From Owenia fusiformis (taxonomy: Eukaryota > Annelida > Polychaeta > Sabellida > Oweniidae): a stretch of 64,000 bases of DNA. The position numbers were made by a program, and so were the translations under genes. The notes under the pieces are model-generated. The model was not told the origin of the DNA. It saw nothing but the letters and a program-made list of their open reading frames with translations, and ran no database searches. The stretch is from contig CAIIXF020000001.1 in NCBI GenBank assembly GCA_903813345.2, positions 34,503,366-34,567,365 on the forward strand, in the 5' to 3' direction. This document shows positions 57,301 through 62,818 of this stretch, in pieces. Each line of letters begins with the position of its first letter. The stretch's first letter is position 1.

Positions 57301-58753
57301 ATGGCATACTTATTGTAATGATTTTATATTATCATCCATAAACTTATGAATCAAATAATTTTCATTCAATAAATCAATTTTAAAACCATTTTCATAAATC
57401 AATTTTATTATTTCAAGAAAAAGAGTGCTATATACCATGTGACATGAAAGTAGCTCCTACACATGCCTGCGTCACAGCTGATACACACCCCAGTGCGACT
57501 AAATCGCGAATCTTCACAAAGACTGCATTCCTGAAATACAAGAATGCACACATAATTCTTCAGAGATTATAATTTACCCATTAATGAAACAATAGATAAT
57601 ATAAAATGGTACAAGGCATAATTGTGAATATTTCGATTGAGACACCAAAAACACAACTTTTTAATATCTGTATTGTTTAAACATTGTTTACATTTGGTAA
57701 TGCAGCTACTGTCAGGGCATTAATGCTAAAATCAGGCTTTGCTCTGTCTACCCTGAGGCTCAGAGATAGTAGTAATTATGACCCCTCCCCTCTGACTAGG
57801 ATGGACAATTTTACAATTTTGATGCTGATAAGATCGTATTGATCCTAAAAGGAACTGTTATGGACTTTCATGAAATAATTGCTAGTTACCTATGAAGGCA
57901 GAAAATGCAGTGACAGCATTACTAATTGGGTAATTGGCATTCCTAATATTTTGATCAATCTGATCTAATTGGGTATGGCTAGATCAAAGCATTATTTCTT
58001 ATAGAAAGATTGTAGATAAAAATTAAATCATAAAAGCCAAAACTATAAACTTACCCTTGCACCCCATCTAGCATATGGCATCTCAAATAGTGTCACGGAG
58101 GAGAGCTGATCAACATCAGCAAATGCTATACCAGGAATATAGAGGGCACACACCAGGTGGACCCACCTTCCAGCATCCGTCTCTTTGAATATTCCGCTAG
58201 TGTTGGGGCAGAGCTCGCAGTTCTGAAATGATGAATCATTAATTACAGTAGGCACCGTATGTATCATTTAAGCCAAAAGTCACTAAAAAATATAGATATT
58301 TTAGCTGAGTATCATTGATAGAACGCTATACATTAAAAATTTATGTTCTTATTTTTCTGATAACAAATGTTACTTATGACAATTGCAAATGAAAGATGGG
58401 CTTTATATATATCATAGCATATAACATATAACTTAGATCTTTATTTTGCTAAAATTCCCACTTATACCATTTAAGGGAACTTTGTAGTATTAACCAAGAT
58501 TAACCATGCTAATATTCTTGAATTTCATGATCCTATTGCTCATATACGATTTGTTCTCTATAAAATCCTACATAAAATATGAATAAATACACATACTGGC
58601 TTGACTCCTGCCTTACAAGCGTCACAAAACCAGGGTTCAGTGCTAGCTGAGGACTCAGTGCTTGCTACAGATGTGGACTCACAGACACCATAGCAACCTT
58701 CATGTACTGTAATACCACAACCATCACACTCCACTATCTCATCAGACTCCTCA
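28803..58753 (-). CDS. PHF14: PHD finger protein 14 (PHF14) orthologue, fourteen 3'-ward coding exons
   Basis: Fourteen minus-strand exons join in phase to encode about 1,167 residues. Order: the second half of PHD1 (ECDGCGITVHEGCYG, then PWFCDACK), an extended PHD with zinc knuckle (NCELCPNTSGIFKETDAGRW, HCKQHADKL), a basic helical region (KAELMGIST, coiled-coil-like RNNRIANMKKHSKELL), PHD3 (CGRCGKTHDQHLLAKCDNCR), PHD4 (CDECRKYYHFQCLDPP) and a long polar tail. The arrangement and many residues match vertebrate PHF14, a nuclear chromatin reader found with TCF20, RAI1 and HMG20A and implicated in repressing PDGF-receptor expression. Vertebrate PHF14 ends soon after PHD4; this protein adds about 480 residues. 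The N-terminus and first PHD1 cysteines lie upstream, beyond 58753. Introns are stuffed with mobile DNA, but every exon is intact. Confidence 0.93.
29043..29057 (-). other. PLDLS motif, candidate CtBP-binding site in the PHF14 tail
   Basis: The encoded pentapeptide PLDLS sits in an acidic/polar, probably disordered stretch (EDSDMSQPLDLSAHSK). PxDLS is the established docking motif for CtBP co-repressors. Function here is inferred. Confidence 0.5.
30816..31066 (-). CDS. PHF14: PHF14 exon: proline/basic linker and first half of PHD4
   Basis: Acceptor 'atatttcag', donor GTCAA|gtaagt. It encodes 83 residues: a linker rich in P, R, K and V (RPVPRPKVVKPKV) and then 'TCVTCAMPGTTKTCV', the first zinc ligands of PHD4. 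The split codon joins to CDECR in the next exon. Confidence 0.92.
31307..32099 (+). mobile_element. Terminal-microsatellite tandem-repeat element, family E, short copy in a PHF14 intron
   Basis: Same start ('gtaccgtgggtactggggtc') and same end (GGAC microsatellite at 31980-32060, then 'gctcaccatgtgagctaata') as 16870-19898, with only about two ~340-bp units inside. It shows that the family varies in array length between fixed ends. Confidence 0.85.
32559..32625 (+). repeat. Left terminal inverted repeat of the 5.95-kb foldback element
   Basis: Begins 'caccggtagtatccaaagcc' and ends 'gctgaaatcgcgag'. Inverted match at 38445-38511. Confidence 0.8.
32944..34230 (-). pseudogene. LINE reverse transcriptase, C-terminal half, 5'-truncated
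   Basis: One open frame of 400 codons from a methionine, itself open upstream to about 34229. It carries the end of the reverse transcriptase palm ('HLLWADDLILMSNS', a WADD variant of the YADD box), 'EQYKYLGCVFS', 'PILTYASEVW' and a C-terminal CCHC-like finger ('LCNMCGILEDEQHFIMVCKK'). The endonuclease and fingers/palm N-terminus are missing, as expected for a 5'-truncated retrotransposon copy. The 3' flank (about 32640-32940) is AT-rich with repeated 'gtaaaatacaa' words. Inserted in the left arm of the foldback element and in antisense of nothing but intron. Confidence 0.88.
34491..34560 (+). repeat. Foldback-arm repeat module, left inner
   Basis: About three ~22-bp units with 'ccgctgaaaacatgaggagg'. 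Inverted match at 36076-36142. Confidence 0.75.
35040..35800. repeat. Long GAACG(N)ACGCAC minisatellite
   Basis: About 760 bp of degenerate 4/8/12-bp units such as 'gaacgaacgcac', with interspersed 'cggtcggacgaacg'. All reading frames yield spurious repetitive peptides rich in R, S, V, C and F on the minus strand. It is not coding. Confidence 0.9.
36076..36142 (-). repeat. Foldback-arm repeat module, right inner
   Basis: 'cgggacctcctcacgttttc' plus a second 'agcgggacctcctcatgttt' unit; the inverse of 34491-34560. Confidence 0.75.
36243..38204 (-). mobile_element. mariner transposon, apparently full-length, with ~188-bp inverted ends
   Basis: TA target duplications at 36241-36242 and 38205-38206 flank an element of 1,962 bp. 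The ends 'cagggtgatccagaagtaac' and their inverse extend as near-identical inverted repeats over 36243-36431 and 38017-38204 (about five differences), much longer than the ~30 bp usual for mariner. It contains one transposase gene on the minus strand. It is inserted in the right arm of the foldback element within a PHF14 intron. Confidence 0.93.
36547..37782 (-). CDS. mariner transposase (D,D34D), two exons
   Basis: Exon 1 is 37782-37087 (232 codons from ATG); exon 2 is 36915-36547 (122 codons plus stop). A GT-AG intron of 171 nt (donor AAAG|gtaaga, acceptor tttttcag) contains stops and so must be removed to give the full 354-residue enzyme. N-terminal helix-turn-helix region: 'GVKETIRQIKKAYGKAAI', then 'RGGRPVSSFDD'. 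Catalytic residues: D in 'ITSDESL', D in 'LHWDNAPTHT' and D in 'YSPDLAPSDF'. The second and third are separated by 34 residues, the mariner signature. Cut-and-paste transposition at TA sites is the family function. No premature stop or frameshift was seen in either exon. Confidence 0.9.
38445..38511 (-). repeat. Right terminal inverted repeat of the 5.95-kb foldback element
   Basis: Inverse of 32559-32625 with three mismatches, followed directly by CTATA. Confidence 0.8.
38608..38835 (-). CDS. PHF14: PHF14 exon: basic/proline linker between PHD3 and PHD4
   Basis: Acceptor 'cttttttag', donor TATGAG|gtgagt, phase 0 at both ends, 76 residues. Rich in K and P ('KSKKKLPFKRPVP', 'NPIKKVKAWVQPP'). 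It contains possible nuclear-localisation signals. Vertebrate PHF14 has a similar basic linker here, but sequence identity is low. Confidence 0.88.
38970..39120 (-). CDS. PHF14: PHF14 exon: end of PHD3 plus acidic/basic linker
   Basis: Acceptor 'attactctccag', donor TTTCAT|gtaagt. It encodes '(W)QCSECTRSSSEDSEEE', the last zinc-ligand pair of PHD3, and then 'RKLREKGQLKQPKKYSHLED', resembling the 'RRQIKEPVKF' segment of vertebrate PHF14. Confidence 0.93.
39548..39679 (-). CDS. PHF14: PHF14 exon: PHD3 core
   Basis: Acceptor 'catgtcttgcag', donor GGCTG|gtaaga. It encodes CGRCGKTHDQHLLAKCDNCR followed by LYFHLGCLDPPLTRMPKKT, a canonical PHD finger very close to vertebrate PHF14 (CGICKKNHDQH, then LGCLDPPLTRMPRKT). 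Confidence 0.96.
39718..39790 (+). repeat. Short dispersed repeat, family H, copy 4
   Basis: 'caaggcattaacatgcaaaa' plus 'tgtcaccacctg', in a PHF14 intron. Confidence 0.65.
39985..40545. repeat. Diverged family G fragment in a PHF14 intron
   Basis: It shares 'caaatttttgggggaaaatcg', 'gttcaaatctgaccttag' and 'tgacctatgaaaggtcaaaa' blocks with the units at 7130-7430, and in the inverted sense 'tttgagaaacttagatag' with 7400-7440. The ends are unclear. Confidence 0.55.
40994..42259 (+). pseudogene. DIRS gag-like region, broken by frameshifts
   Basis: Three overlapping frames. 40994-41260 starts with ATG and encodes a Lys/Ser-rich N-terminus. 41262-42129 has an acidic patch (DENEPGPEDQTWDTDDEN) and a helical middle. 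42032-42259 continues the RG-rich tail ('RGGRGRGFSWQRP', then 'RSNRGRAAPSFSGRRP'). Frame changes near 41255 and 42085 break what was probably one protein. The second frame has no in-frame ATG near its start. Function (RNA packaging) is inferred from position. Confidence 0.65.
42384..44126 (+). pseudogene. DIRS pol: reverse transcriptase, remnant RNase H, truncated tyrosine recombinase
   Basis: 580 codons from an ATG; the original frame starts further left, because 'WSQYTSDPNILEIISG' at about 42330-42382 lies in another frame. The reverse transcriptase shows 'GIFTVPKKDSDELRMILNLK', 'FLASIDPNHAYYLIPVH', 'LPMGITCAPRLFTKLMKPVY' and the catalytic 'YIDDTLLVAD'. RNase H starts ('LYSDASLEGYGG', 'NVVELLAAFLVF') and then jumps straight to the 'EVDLFATRLNHQVEQYVSWN' region; the middle of RNase H is missing without breaking the frame. 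The last part ('ILASWRSGTQKQYEMYIKKW') is the N-terminal SAM-like part of a tyrosine recombinase. It stops before any catalytic R/H/Y residue. Confidence 0.88.
44643..44746 (-). CDS. PHF14: PHF14 exon: linker before PHD3
   Basis: Acceptor 'aatattgtag', donor CACAA|gtaagt, 34 residues (QLALPEILKVKKPVRPPTTT onward). 'LPEILKVKK' and the terminal 'PPAVIHK' align with 'IPAILRAPKE' and 'LPAVLYS' of the vertebrate protein. Confidence 0.88.
44770..45469 (+). mobile_element. Terminal-microsatellite tandem-repeat element, family B, second copy
   Basis: Starts 'gcaactccacggagtagcaa' plus 'atcccaccgaac', has about four ~120-bp units with 'accagtatttgagttatc' and 'aatggcggccattttgaaat', a GGAC microsatellite (45397-45425) and the end 'cgaacttcgttcggtgggat'. 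Opposite orientation to the copy at 3206-4552. Confidence 0.82.
45672..45767 (-). CDS. PHF14: PHF14 exon: helical linker
   Basis: Acceptor 'ccttttgtag', donor GGAAAG|gtaaca, 32 residues, phase 0 at both ends (LCDTNENLKCVGIPLRNKAE onward). It aligns with the 'LCESLEELQNLNGKL' helix of vertebrate PHF14. Confidence 0.85.
46026..46132 (-). CDS. PHF14: PHF14 exon: coiled-coil-like segment
   Basis: Acceptor 'atttatacag', donor GAAAAG|gtttgt (a weaker donor). 'RNNRIANMKKHSKELLAQNR' and 'TVKEKILRQKYEK' have heptad-like spacing and align with the 'ERNMRMIQIQENMAEQ' region of vertebrate PHF14. Confidence 0.85.
46330..47290 (-). pseudogene. LINE reverse transcriptase C-terminal fragment, frameshifted
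   Basis: Read from 47270 downward: 'LYDQLIKPVALYGSEIWCND', a stop (near 47155), 'HIRFQKYVLGVHRKATNMAV' and 'RGELGRIPSVVDIIKRQIKY', then 'RFRISAHNLEIERG' and, after a frame change near 46576, 'NSRFCKICKESVTEDETHFL' with the C-x2-C...H...C finger. It is homologous to the fragment at 32944-34230 (same HNLEIERG / HKLHIEIG and finger region) but strongly diverged. Dead copy, between PHF14 exons. Confidence 0.8.
47349..47531 (+). repeat. Left arm minisatellite, 16-bp units
   Basis: Eleven units. CCCCAA- and CCCTTA-ending variants alternate, making a ~32-bp dimer over most of the arm. Confidence 0.92.
47934..49532 (+). mobile_element. Family F tandem-repeat element, copy 1
   Basis: Starts 'taactagacatgtaaattga' with the hairpin 'ttgaacaagttcaa', then 'gactccag'. 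The core has units of ~475 bp ('cgccataacttccgaaccgg', 'ttgacctagattttgaccta', 'gaggtccccttctttta') starting near 48150, 48622 and 49097. It ends in a purine-rich tail. The next copy abuts directly. Confidence 0.8.
49533..51768 (+). mobile_element. Family F tandem-repeat element, copy 2
   Basis: Same start (hairpin 'ttgaacaaagttcaa', 'gactccag'). A 12-bp minisatellite of 'gagtaggtagct' units at 49595-49810, then ~475-bp units near 49820, 50270, 50396 (partial), 50866 and 51342. Ends 'aaagaaagaaagaa'. Confidence 0.8.
51769..53605 (+). mobile_element. Family F tandem-repeat element, copy 3
   Basis: Same start and 12-bp minisatellite (51832-51990), ~475-bp units near 52075, 52544 and 53022. It ends with three copies of a 56-57-bp segment (53480-53605) whose stem-loop is 'gactccagattttcatctgg' plus 'agtc'. 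Confidence 0.8.
53606..54060 (+). repeat. Tandem array, ~175-bp unit, three copies
   Basis: Units near 53605, 53783 and 53957 share 'agttcaaatcttccttttga', 'tctataggcgatag', 'aaacaagactgaacaaacaa' and 'tgggatttatg'. Confidence 0.85.
54095..54274 (-). repeat. Right arm minisatellite, 16-bp units
   Basis: The inverse of 47349-47531, with the same variant order and only a few differences. Confidence 0.92.
54706..54894 (-). CDS. PHF14: PHF14 exon: conserved KAELMGIST region
   Basis: Acceptor 'gtaattcacag', donor TTTCTAG|gtaatg. 63 residues including 'VPDEKQPRLLTTCPAAVRRL' and 'HKAELMGISTQAV', almost the same as vertebrate 'VPREKLPRPLTSSASAIRKL' and 'RKAELMGIST', ending 'AMSVEFVAYFL'. Confidence 0.95.
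55135..56300. other. PHF14 intron, no repeat family recognised
   Basis: AT-rich intron sequence. 'aactcacagcc(a/g)' and 'gaatatg' recur near 55730 and 55770 as a 40-bp direct repeat. Nothing else was seen. Confidence 0.4.
56334..56409 (-). CDS. PHF14: PHF14 exon: short basic segment
   Basis: Acceptor 'attctgtttttcag', donor CTTGGG|gtaagg, 25 residues: 'LRVHRKLHRHRQKYLISRAK' and then 'RPPSW'. It aligns with 'INARLQQYRAKAELARSTRP' plus 'QAW' of the vertebrate protein and joins in phase to VPDEKQ in the next exon. It is too short to be found as a long open frame. Confidence 0.88.
56950..57133 (-). CDS. PHF14: PHF14 exon: end of extended PHD
   Basis: Acceptor 'attgtttctag', donor GAAAAT|gtaagc. 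Encodes 'AQREGLLSEASPDEEIADPF' and 'FAHCKQHADKLTTRRKRRNF', carrying the last Cys/His ligands of the extended PHD module; very close to vertebrate PHF14. Confidence 0.96.
57436..57530 (-). CDS. PHF14: PHF14 exon: extended PHD, middle
   Basis: Acceptor 'tgtatttcag', donor ACATG|gtatat. Encodes 'ECSLCEDSRFSRTGVCISCD' and 'AGMCRSYFHVT'; the Cys spacing and HV(T)C end match the PHD part of the ePHD. Confidence 0.95.
58055..58222 (-). CDS. PHF14: PHF14 exon: zinc knuckle of the extended PHD
   Basis: Acceptor 'gatgatcatttcag'-like, donor GCAAGG|gtaagt. Encodes 'NCELCPNTSGIFKETDAGRW' and 'VHLVCALYIPGIAFADVDQL', the C2HC pre-PHD knuckle; phase 0 at both ends. Confidence 0.96.
58597..58753 (-). CDS. 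PHF14: PHF14 exon: second half of PHD1 (first exon found)
   Basis: Acceptor 'tttattccag', donor AAGCCA|gtatgt. Encodes 'EESDEIVECDGCGITVHEGC' followed by a serine-rich insert and 'PWFCDACKAGVKP'. The first CxxC pair of PHD1 must come from an exon upstream (higher coordinates), which was not found before the window end. Confidence 0.94.
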
Positions 58754-58835
58754 CTGGAATAAAGAAAAAAACCATAGATACAATAACATTATGGCAGGGG
58801 GTAAAGCTAGAATCAAACATATAAAGCCTGACAAA

Positions 58836-60404
58836 ACTAGATAACGGCAACTCCGCGGAGTAGCAAATCCCAACGAACAAAATATCAATTACCGAATTCC
58901 AATCAGTTATACTCATTACTTTGGTTAAAATTGAAAAAATTTGATTTTAGAATTGCAAATTCCTGCAAAGCAGCCCTTTTGAATTTTCTGTGATACAAAT
59001 CTGAAAAATAATACCATAATTGTGATCTACTCCAAAATTCCTTCAATTTGAGTATAATATACCGTATTCTCTGTAATTACCGCCCACTCTCTAATAAGCG
59101 CCCACCCCGCTTCACAAAGTTCAAGAAACATCGAGGAATCAACAAGAATTGAAGAATATATCAGGAAAAAAATATTTCTCAAAATCCAGGAGCGGGCGAT
59201 AATAGAGTACTTACCCTAAAACTGCTGTAAACACGACGCGTTTTGTAATTCTATGCATCCTCTCGATACATATCTATCGATGGGTGCTTCCCACACCATA
59301 CCATGCTAATATTGTCTCCAAATAGTCCATAATGAATGAAGGAATTGTTCTTTATCGGCATTCAGAAATTTCAAAAGCTACTGCGCAGATGTTCTGCGCA
59401 TGTCAAGGTCGTGAACTTTCTGGTTTCTTTTTAATGTTTCTCGACTTTTACACGACTTTTGCACGAATAATGATGATCTCTCATCAAATTAGAAATAATG
59501 TATAACTTTAGATCGATATCCAGCAGTCTCTAGTGGAAATATTGAAGGTAATCGGCGATAATGACAAAGTGGGCGTGCCGGAAATAAATTAGACATAGAC
59601 GGGTCTTCAACCACTGTCAATATTGTCTAAGCGATCTTTACCGTATTCTCTCCAATAACAGCACTTGTCATATTATTATAAAAATATGTTGAAGAAAATG
59701 CATTCTTGTCAAGAAAAATTGCCATACATGAAATTCCTCGGGATTTCTGATTTCTTTCATACATGGGCGCTTATTAGAATGGTCTAAATAATGTATTTTC
59801 AATTTTCTAAACGCCCTGGGCGCTAATTACAGAGAATACGGTAGCCATACTTTGAAGGGATCGAAAAATTATTGCGAAATCGTACATCAGCCGGCCATTT
59901 TGAATTTTACAAGACTCGAATCAGAAAAAAGATACAATATTTGCAATCTACTCTTAATTGCCTTTCATTTGAGTATAATAAAGCTATACTTCGGAAAGAT
60001 CTAAAAATTAGCGAAAATTTCTGTTTTCCTGTCCCCCCATACACGGCCCCTGGGGGTCAGGATGAAAAACACGGAATATATGTGAAATAAATAAATGTTG
60101 TGAATATACTACCAAAATTTCAAACAATAATATTAACTACTTTAGTTTAGAATATAAAATTTATGATTTTTGCGAAAAAGTCCCGTCATTTTTAAAGCAG
60201 CGGCCATCTTGAAAAAAAATTTTTTTGCGTAAAACTATTCACCAATATACATCTTTCCACTAAATATGAAGAAAATCCGTCTACTAGTATTTGAGTTATC
60301 TTCCCGACCGACCGACCGACCGACCGACCGACCGACCGACCGACCGACCGACCGACGGAGGGCTTCACTATATCCCTACCGAACTTCGTTCGTTGGGATA
60401 ATAA
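58836..60404 (+). mobile_element. Terminal-microsatellite tandem-repeat element, family C, split by a MITE
   Basis: Starts 'acggcaactccgcggagtag' plus 'caaatcccaacgaac' and ends with a GACC microsatellite (60304-60355), then 'cgaacttcgttcgttgggat'. It is the counterpart of 27653-28433, but with a 780-bp insertion inside 'gtataata|gccatac'. Confidence 0.83.
59062..59841. mobile_element. MITE with TA target duplication and ~25-bp inverted ends
   Basis: Ends 'ccgtattctctgtaattacc' and 'taattacagagaatacgg' are inverted. TA flanks both sides (59060-59061, 59842-59843). The empty site is visible in the sister copy near 27910. An extra internal copy of the end ('ccgtattctctccaataaca') is near 59641. 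No transposase. The TA target and TIR suggest a Tc1/mariner-like parent. Confidence 0.85.
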
Positions 60405-61748
60405 ACCAGAACACTCGGCTTTCAATAGCAGGGGGCGAGGGCCTAAAATCGCCGTTTGTTTTCGATAATTCGCCGTTTGTCAGAAGCCAAATATTGTCTA
60501 AGTTTGGGGGAAATTTTAAATCTTCTACAGACTATCCTTTATTTGATTTAGCGATCTTATTTTGCACTTCCTTGTTTATGATTTGTACCTTATTTTCCAT
60601 GGGGCATGCAGATAAATGTATGATTAATACAATTATGTTCAACCAGTCACAGTACATCTTTCCAATGGGTGTAAAATTGTATTAATCAGTTAAAGGTCCA
60701 ATATAAACTTTGGCTTGTCCAATATTATCAAAGTGTGAAATGTGAAACTTTTTATTGATTTCAAGAGCGTTTTTGAAGGACCGTTTGTTCAAAATATTGT
60801 GAATTTATTAAAAACTAACTTTGAGAGGGTACACTAACACATAATTTACACCGATGCATAGCATTCATCTTCACTTGTTTTTTGCCGACAAAGTTAAGAA
60901 AATCGGTTGATAAATAAGCGAGTAATAAACTCATTCATGGATGAACGTGGTTCAGGACGAATGCATTTCGAAATTTTAGTTCTCACAGAAACCAATGGTA
61001 ATAATATTAAAAACATAACATATTCATCCTTTTAAACTGGTTAGACAGTCAACATAGGTTTATTTCTTAGTTTAACATAGAAAAAGATAGACATGGAGAA
61101 ATGTTGCCACCTAAATGATGTCACTTTTTAATAATGATAAATAGTAAATATATGAAAAAAGATGTTTTCAAACTCAACATGGGGACTGTAAAGTCAGCAG
61201 TATCCTTAAATTTCGATGCAAATTATATATGTACACAGGATGCATTCTATATTAAAAGTGTTCAATTCAGCAGATGCATTTGAATTTGTAAACTGCACCC
61301 TATGCAAGGGTAAGTTATCTCATAGAAGGTAAATGACATTCTATATAAGTTGCCATAGTCATTCCACAGTTCAAGGTGTCATTTATGTAGCCCATGTCTT
61401 GTGGTCAATCCAATTGACCCAATATCACACGGGGAAATGACTTTGACAAACCTGCAAAAAGTAAAATCCTGGACATCTTCTAAATCACCTCTTAATAGGA
61501 TTCAAAGTTCAAAACTTTGATTGACTGTACAATAATATTGTATTTCAGATACATTGTCTTTGAAATATAATGTACATCAGAATTTTATATCATTTTTGGC
61601 AAAGCCTGTCCATGCCCTTGTTCATGTGTCCACTTTCCGTCCATGGACAAGTATTTGCATTTCCGGGAGTGTAGAATTTGGTGGTTTTGAATGCCGTCGC
61701 TTGTTTTTTTCATCTGCCCCTTGTGCAGAAAGTTACTGAAACCACTGG
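60405..61748. other. No gene recognised; PHF14 upstream intron or flank
   Basis: Relatively unique AT-rich DNA. No exon with the missing PHD1 CxxC pair could be identified on the minus strand. Confidence 0.4.
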
Positions 61749-62818
61749 AACAACGGCAACGCCAAAGCGTAGCGAATCCCATCGAACAGAAATTGCTGGC
61801 ATTTTTACAAACGAAAAGCAAATATCATAAAACAACACACCAGAAAGGACACCAAAATGGTTGCTCACTAGCCAAGTTGTCATCAGAAGAAATAATATGC
61901 TTTTAAGTAGCCACCTCTAAAATATTTGAAATATCGCACACGTACTTGTAAAATAACACACATAAAAATGGTGGCCATTTTTCAAAATGGCCGACTACTC
62001 CCCAAAGTTTTATTAGACAATGTGCCATGCTTAAAGTATTCACATATCAAATATGAACAAAATCGCTCCACTACTTTTCGAGTTATAGTAAAATCGTTAA
62101 AATGGTGGCCATTTTTCAAAATGGCCACCTTCTACCAAAAGTGTCATTAGAAATAGACAGTTTTCGAAATGGTCGTCTTGTACCAAAAGTGTCATAGGAC
62201 AGTGTGCCATGCTTATAGTATTCACATACCAAATATGAACAAAATCGCTCCACTACTTTTCGAGTTATAGTAAAATACGTTAAAATGGCGGCATTTTTCA
62301 AAATTTTTTTCAAAATGGCCGCCTTCTACCAAAAGTGTCATAGGACAGAGTGCCATGCTTATAGTATTCACATACCAAATATGAACAAAATCGCTCCACT
62401 ACTTTTCGAGTTATAGTAAAATACATTAAAATGGCGGCCATTTTGAAAAATGGCCGCCTTCTACCAAAAGTGTCTTTAGACAGTGTGCAATGCTTATAGT
62501 ATTGACATACCAAATATGAACAAAATCGCTCCACTATTTTTTGAATTACAGCAAAAATCGTAAAATGACAAGTAAAGGCCGCCATTTTTCAAGATGGCTG
62601 CCATGTGCTTCTTAAATATCTACATTTGTAGCATTATTATTGTCCTTTATAATTTTTTTACATTTAAAACATATTGCTATTACAGTTTTACATATTGCAC
62701 CTAAATTACTGTAAAATCGGCAGTTATCTTCCCGACCGACCGACCGACCGACCGACCGACTGACGGAGGGCTTCACTATATCCCTACCGAACTTCGTTCG
62801 TTGGGATAATAAACCAGA
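61749..62818 (+). mobile_element. Family A/C chimeric tandem-repeat element
   Basis: Starts as family A ('acggcaacgccaaagcgtag' plus 'cgaatcccatcgaac') with ~115-150-bp units around 'accaaatatgaacaaaatcg'. At 62722 it switches to a family C tail (GACC microsatellite, 'ggcttcactatatccctacc', 'cgttcgttgggataataaac') matching 60295-60411. Confidence 0.82.

Noticed and set aside
60405-61748. Search for the missing upstream PHF14 exon with the first PHD1 cysteine pair
   Set aside because: No minus-strand CxxC-encoding open stretch with suitable splice sites was recognised by eye; it probably lies beyond the window.
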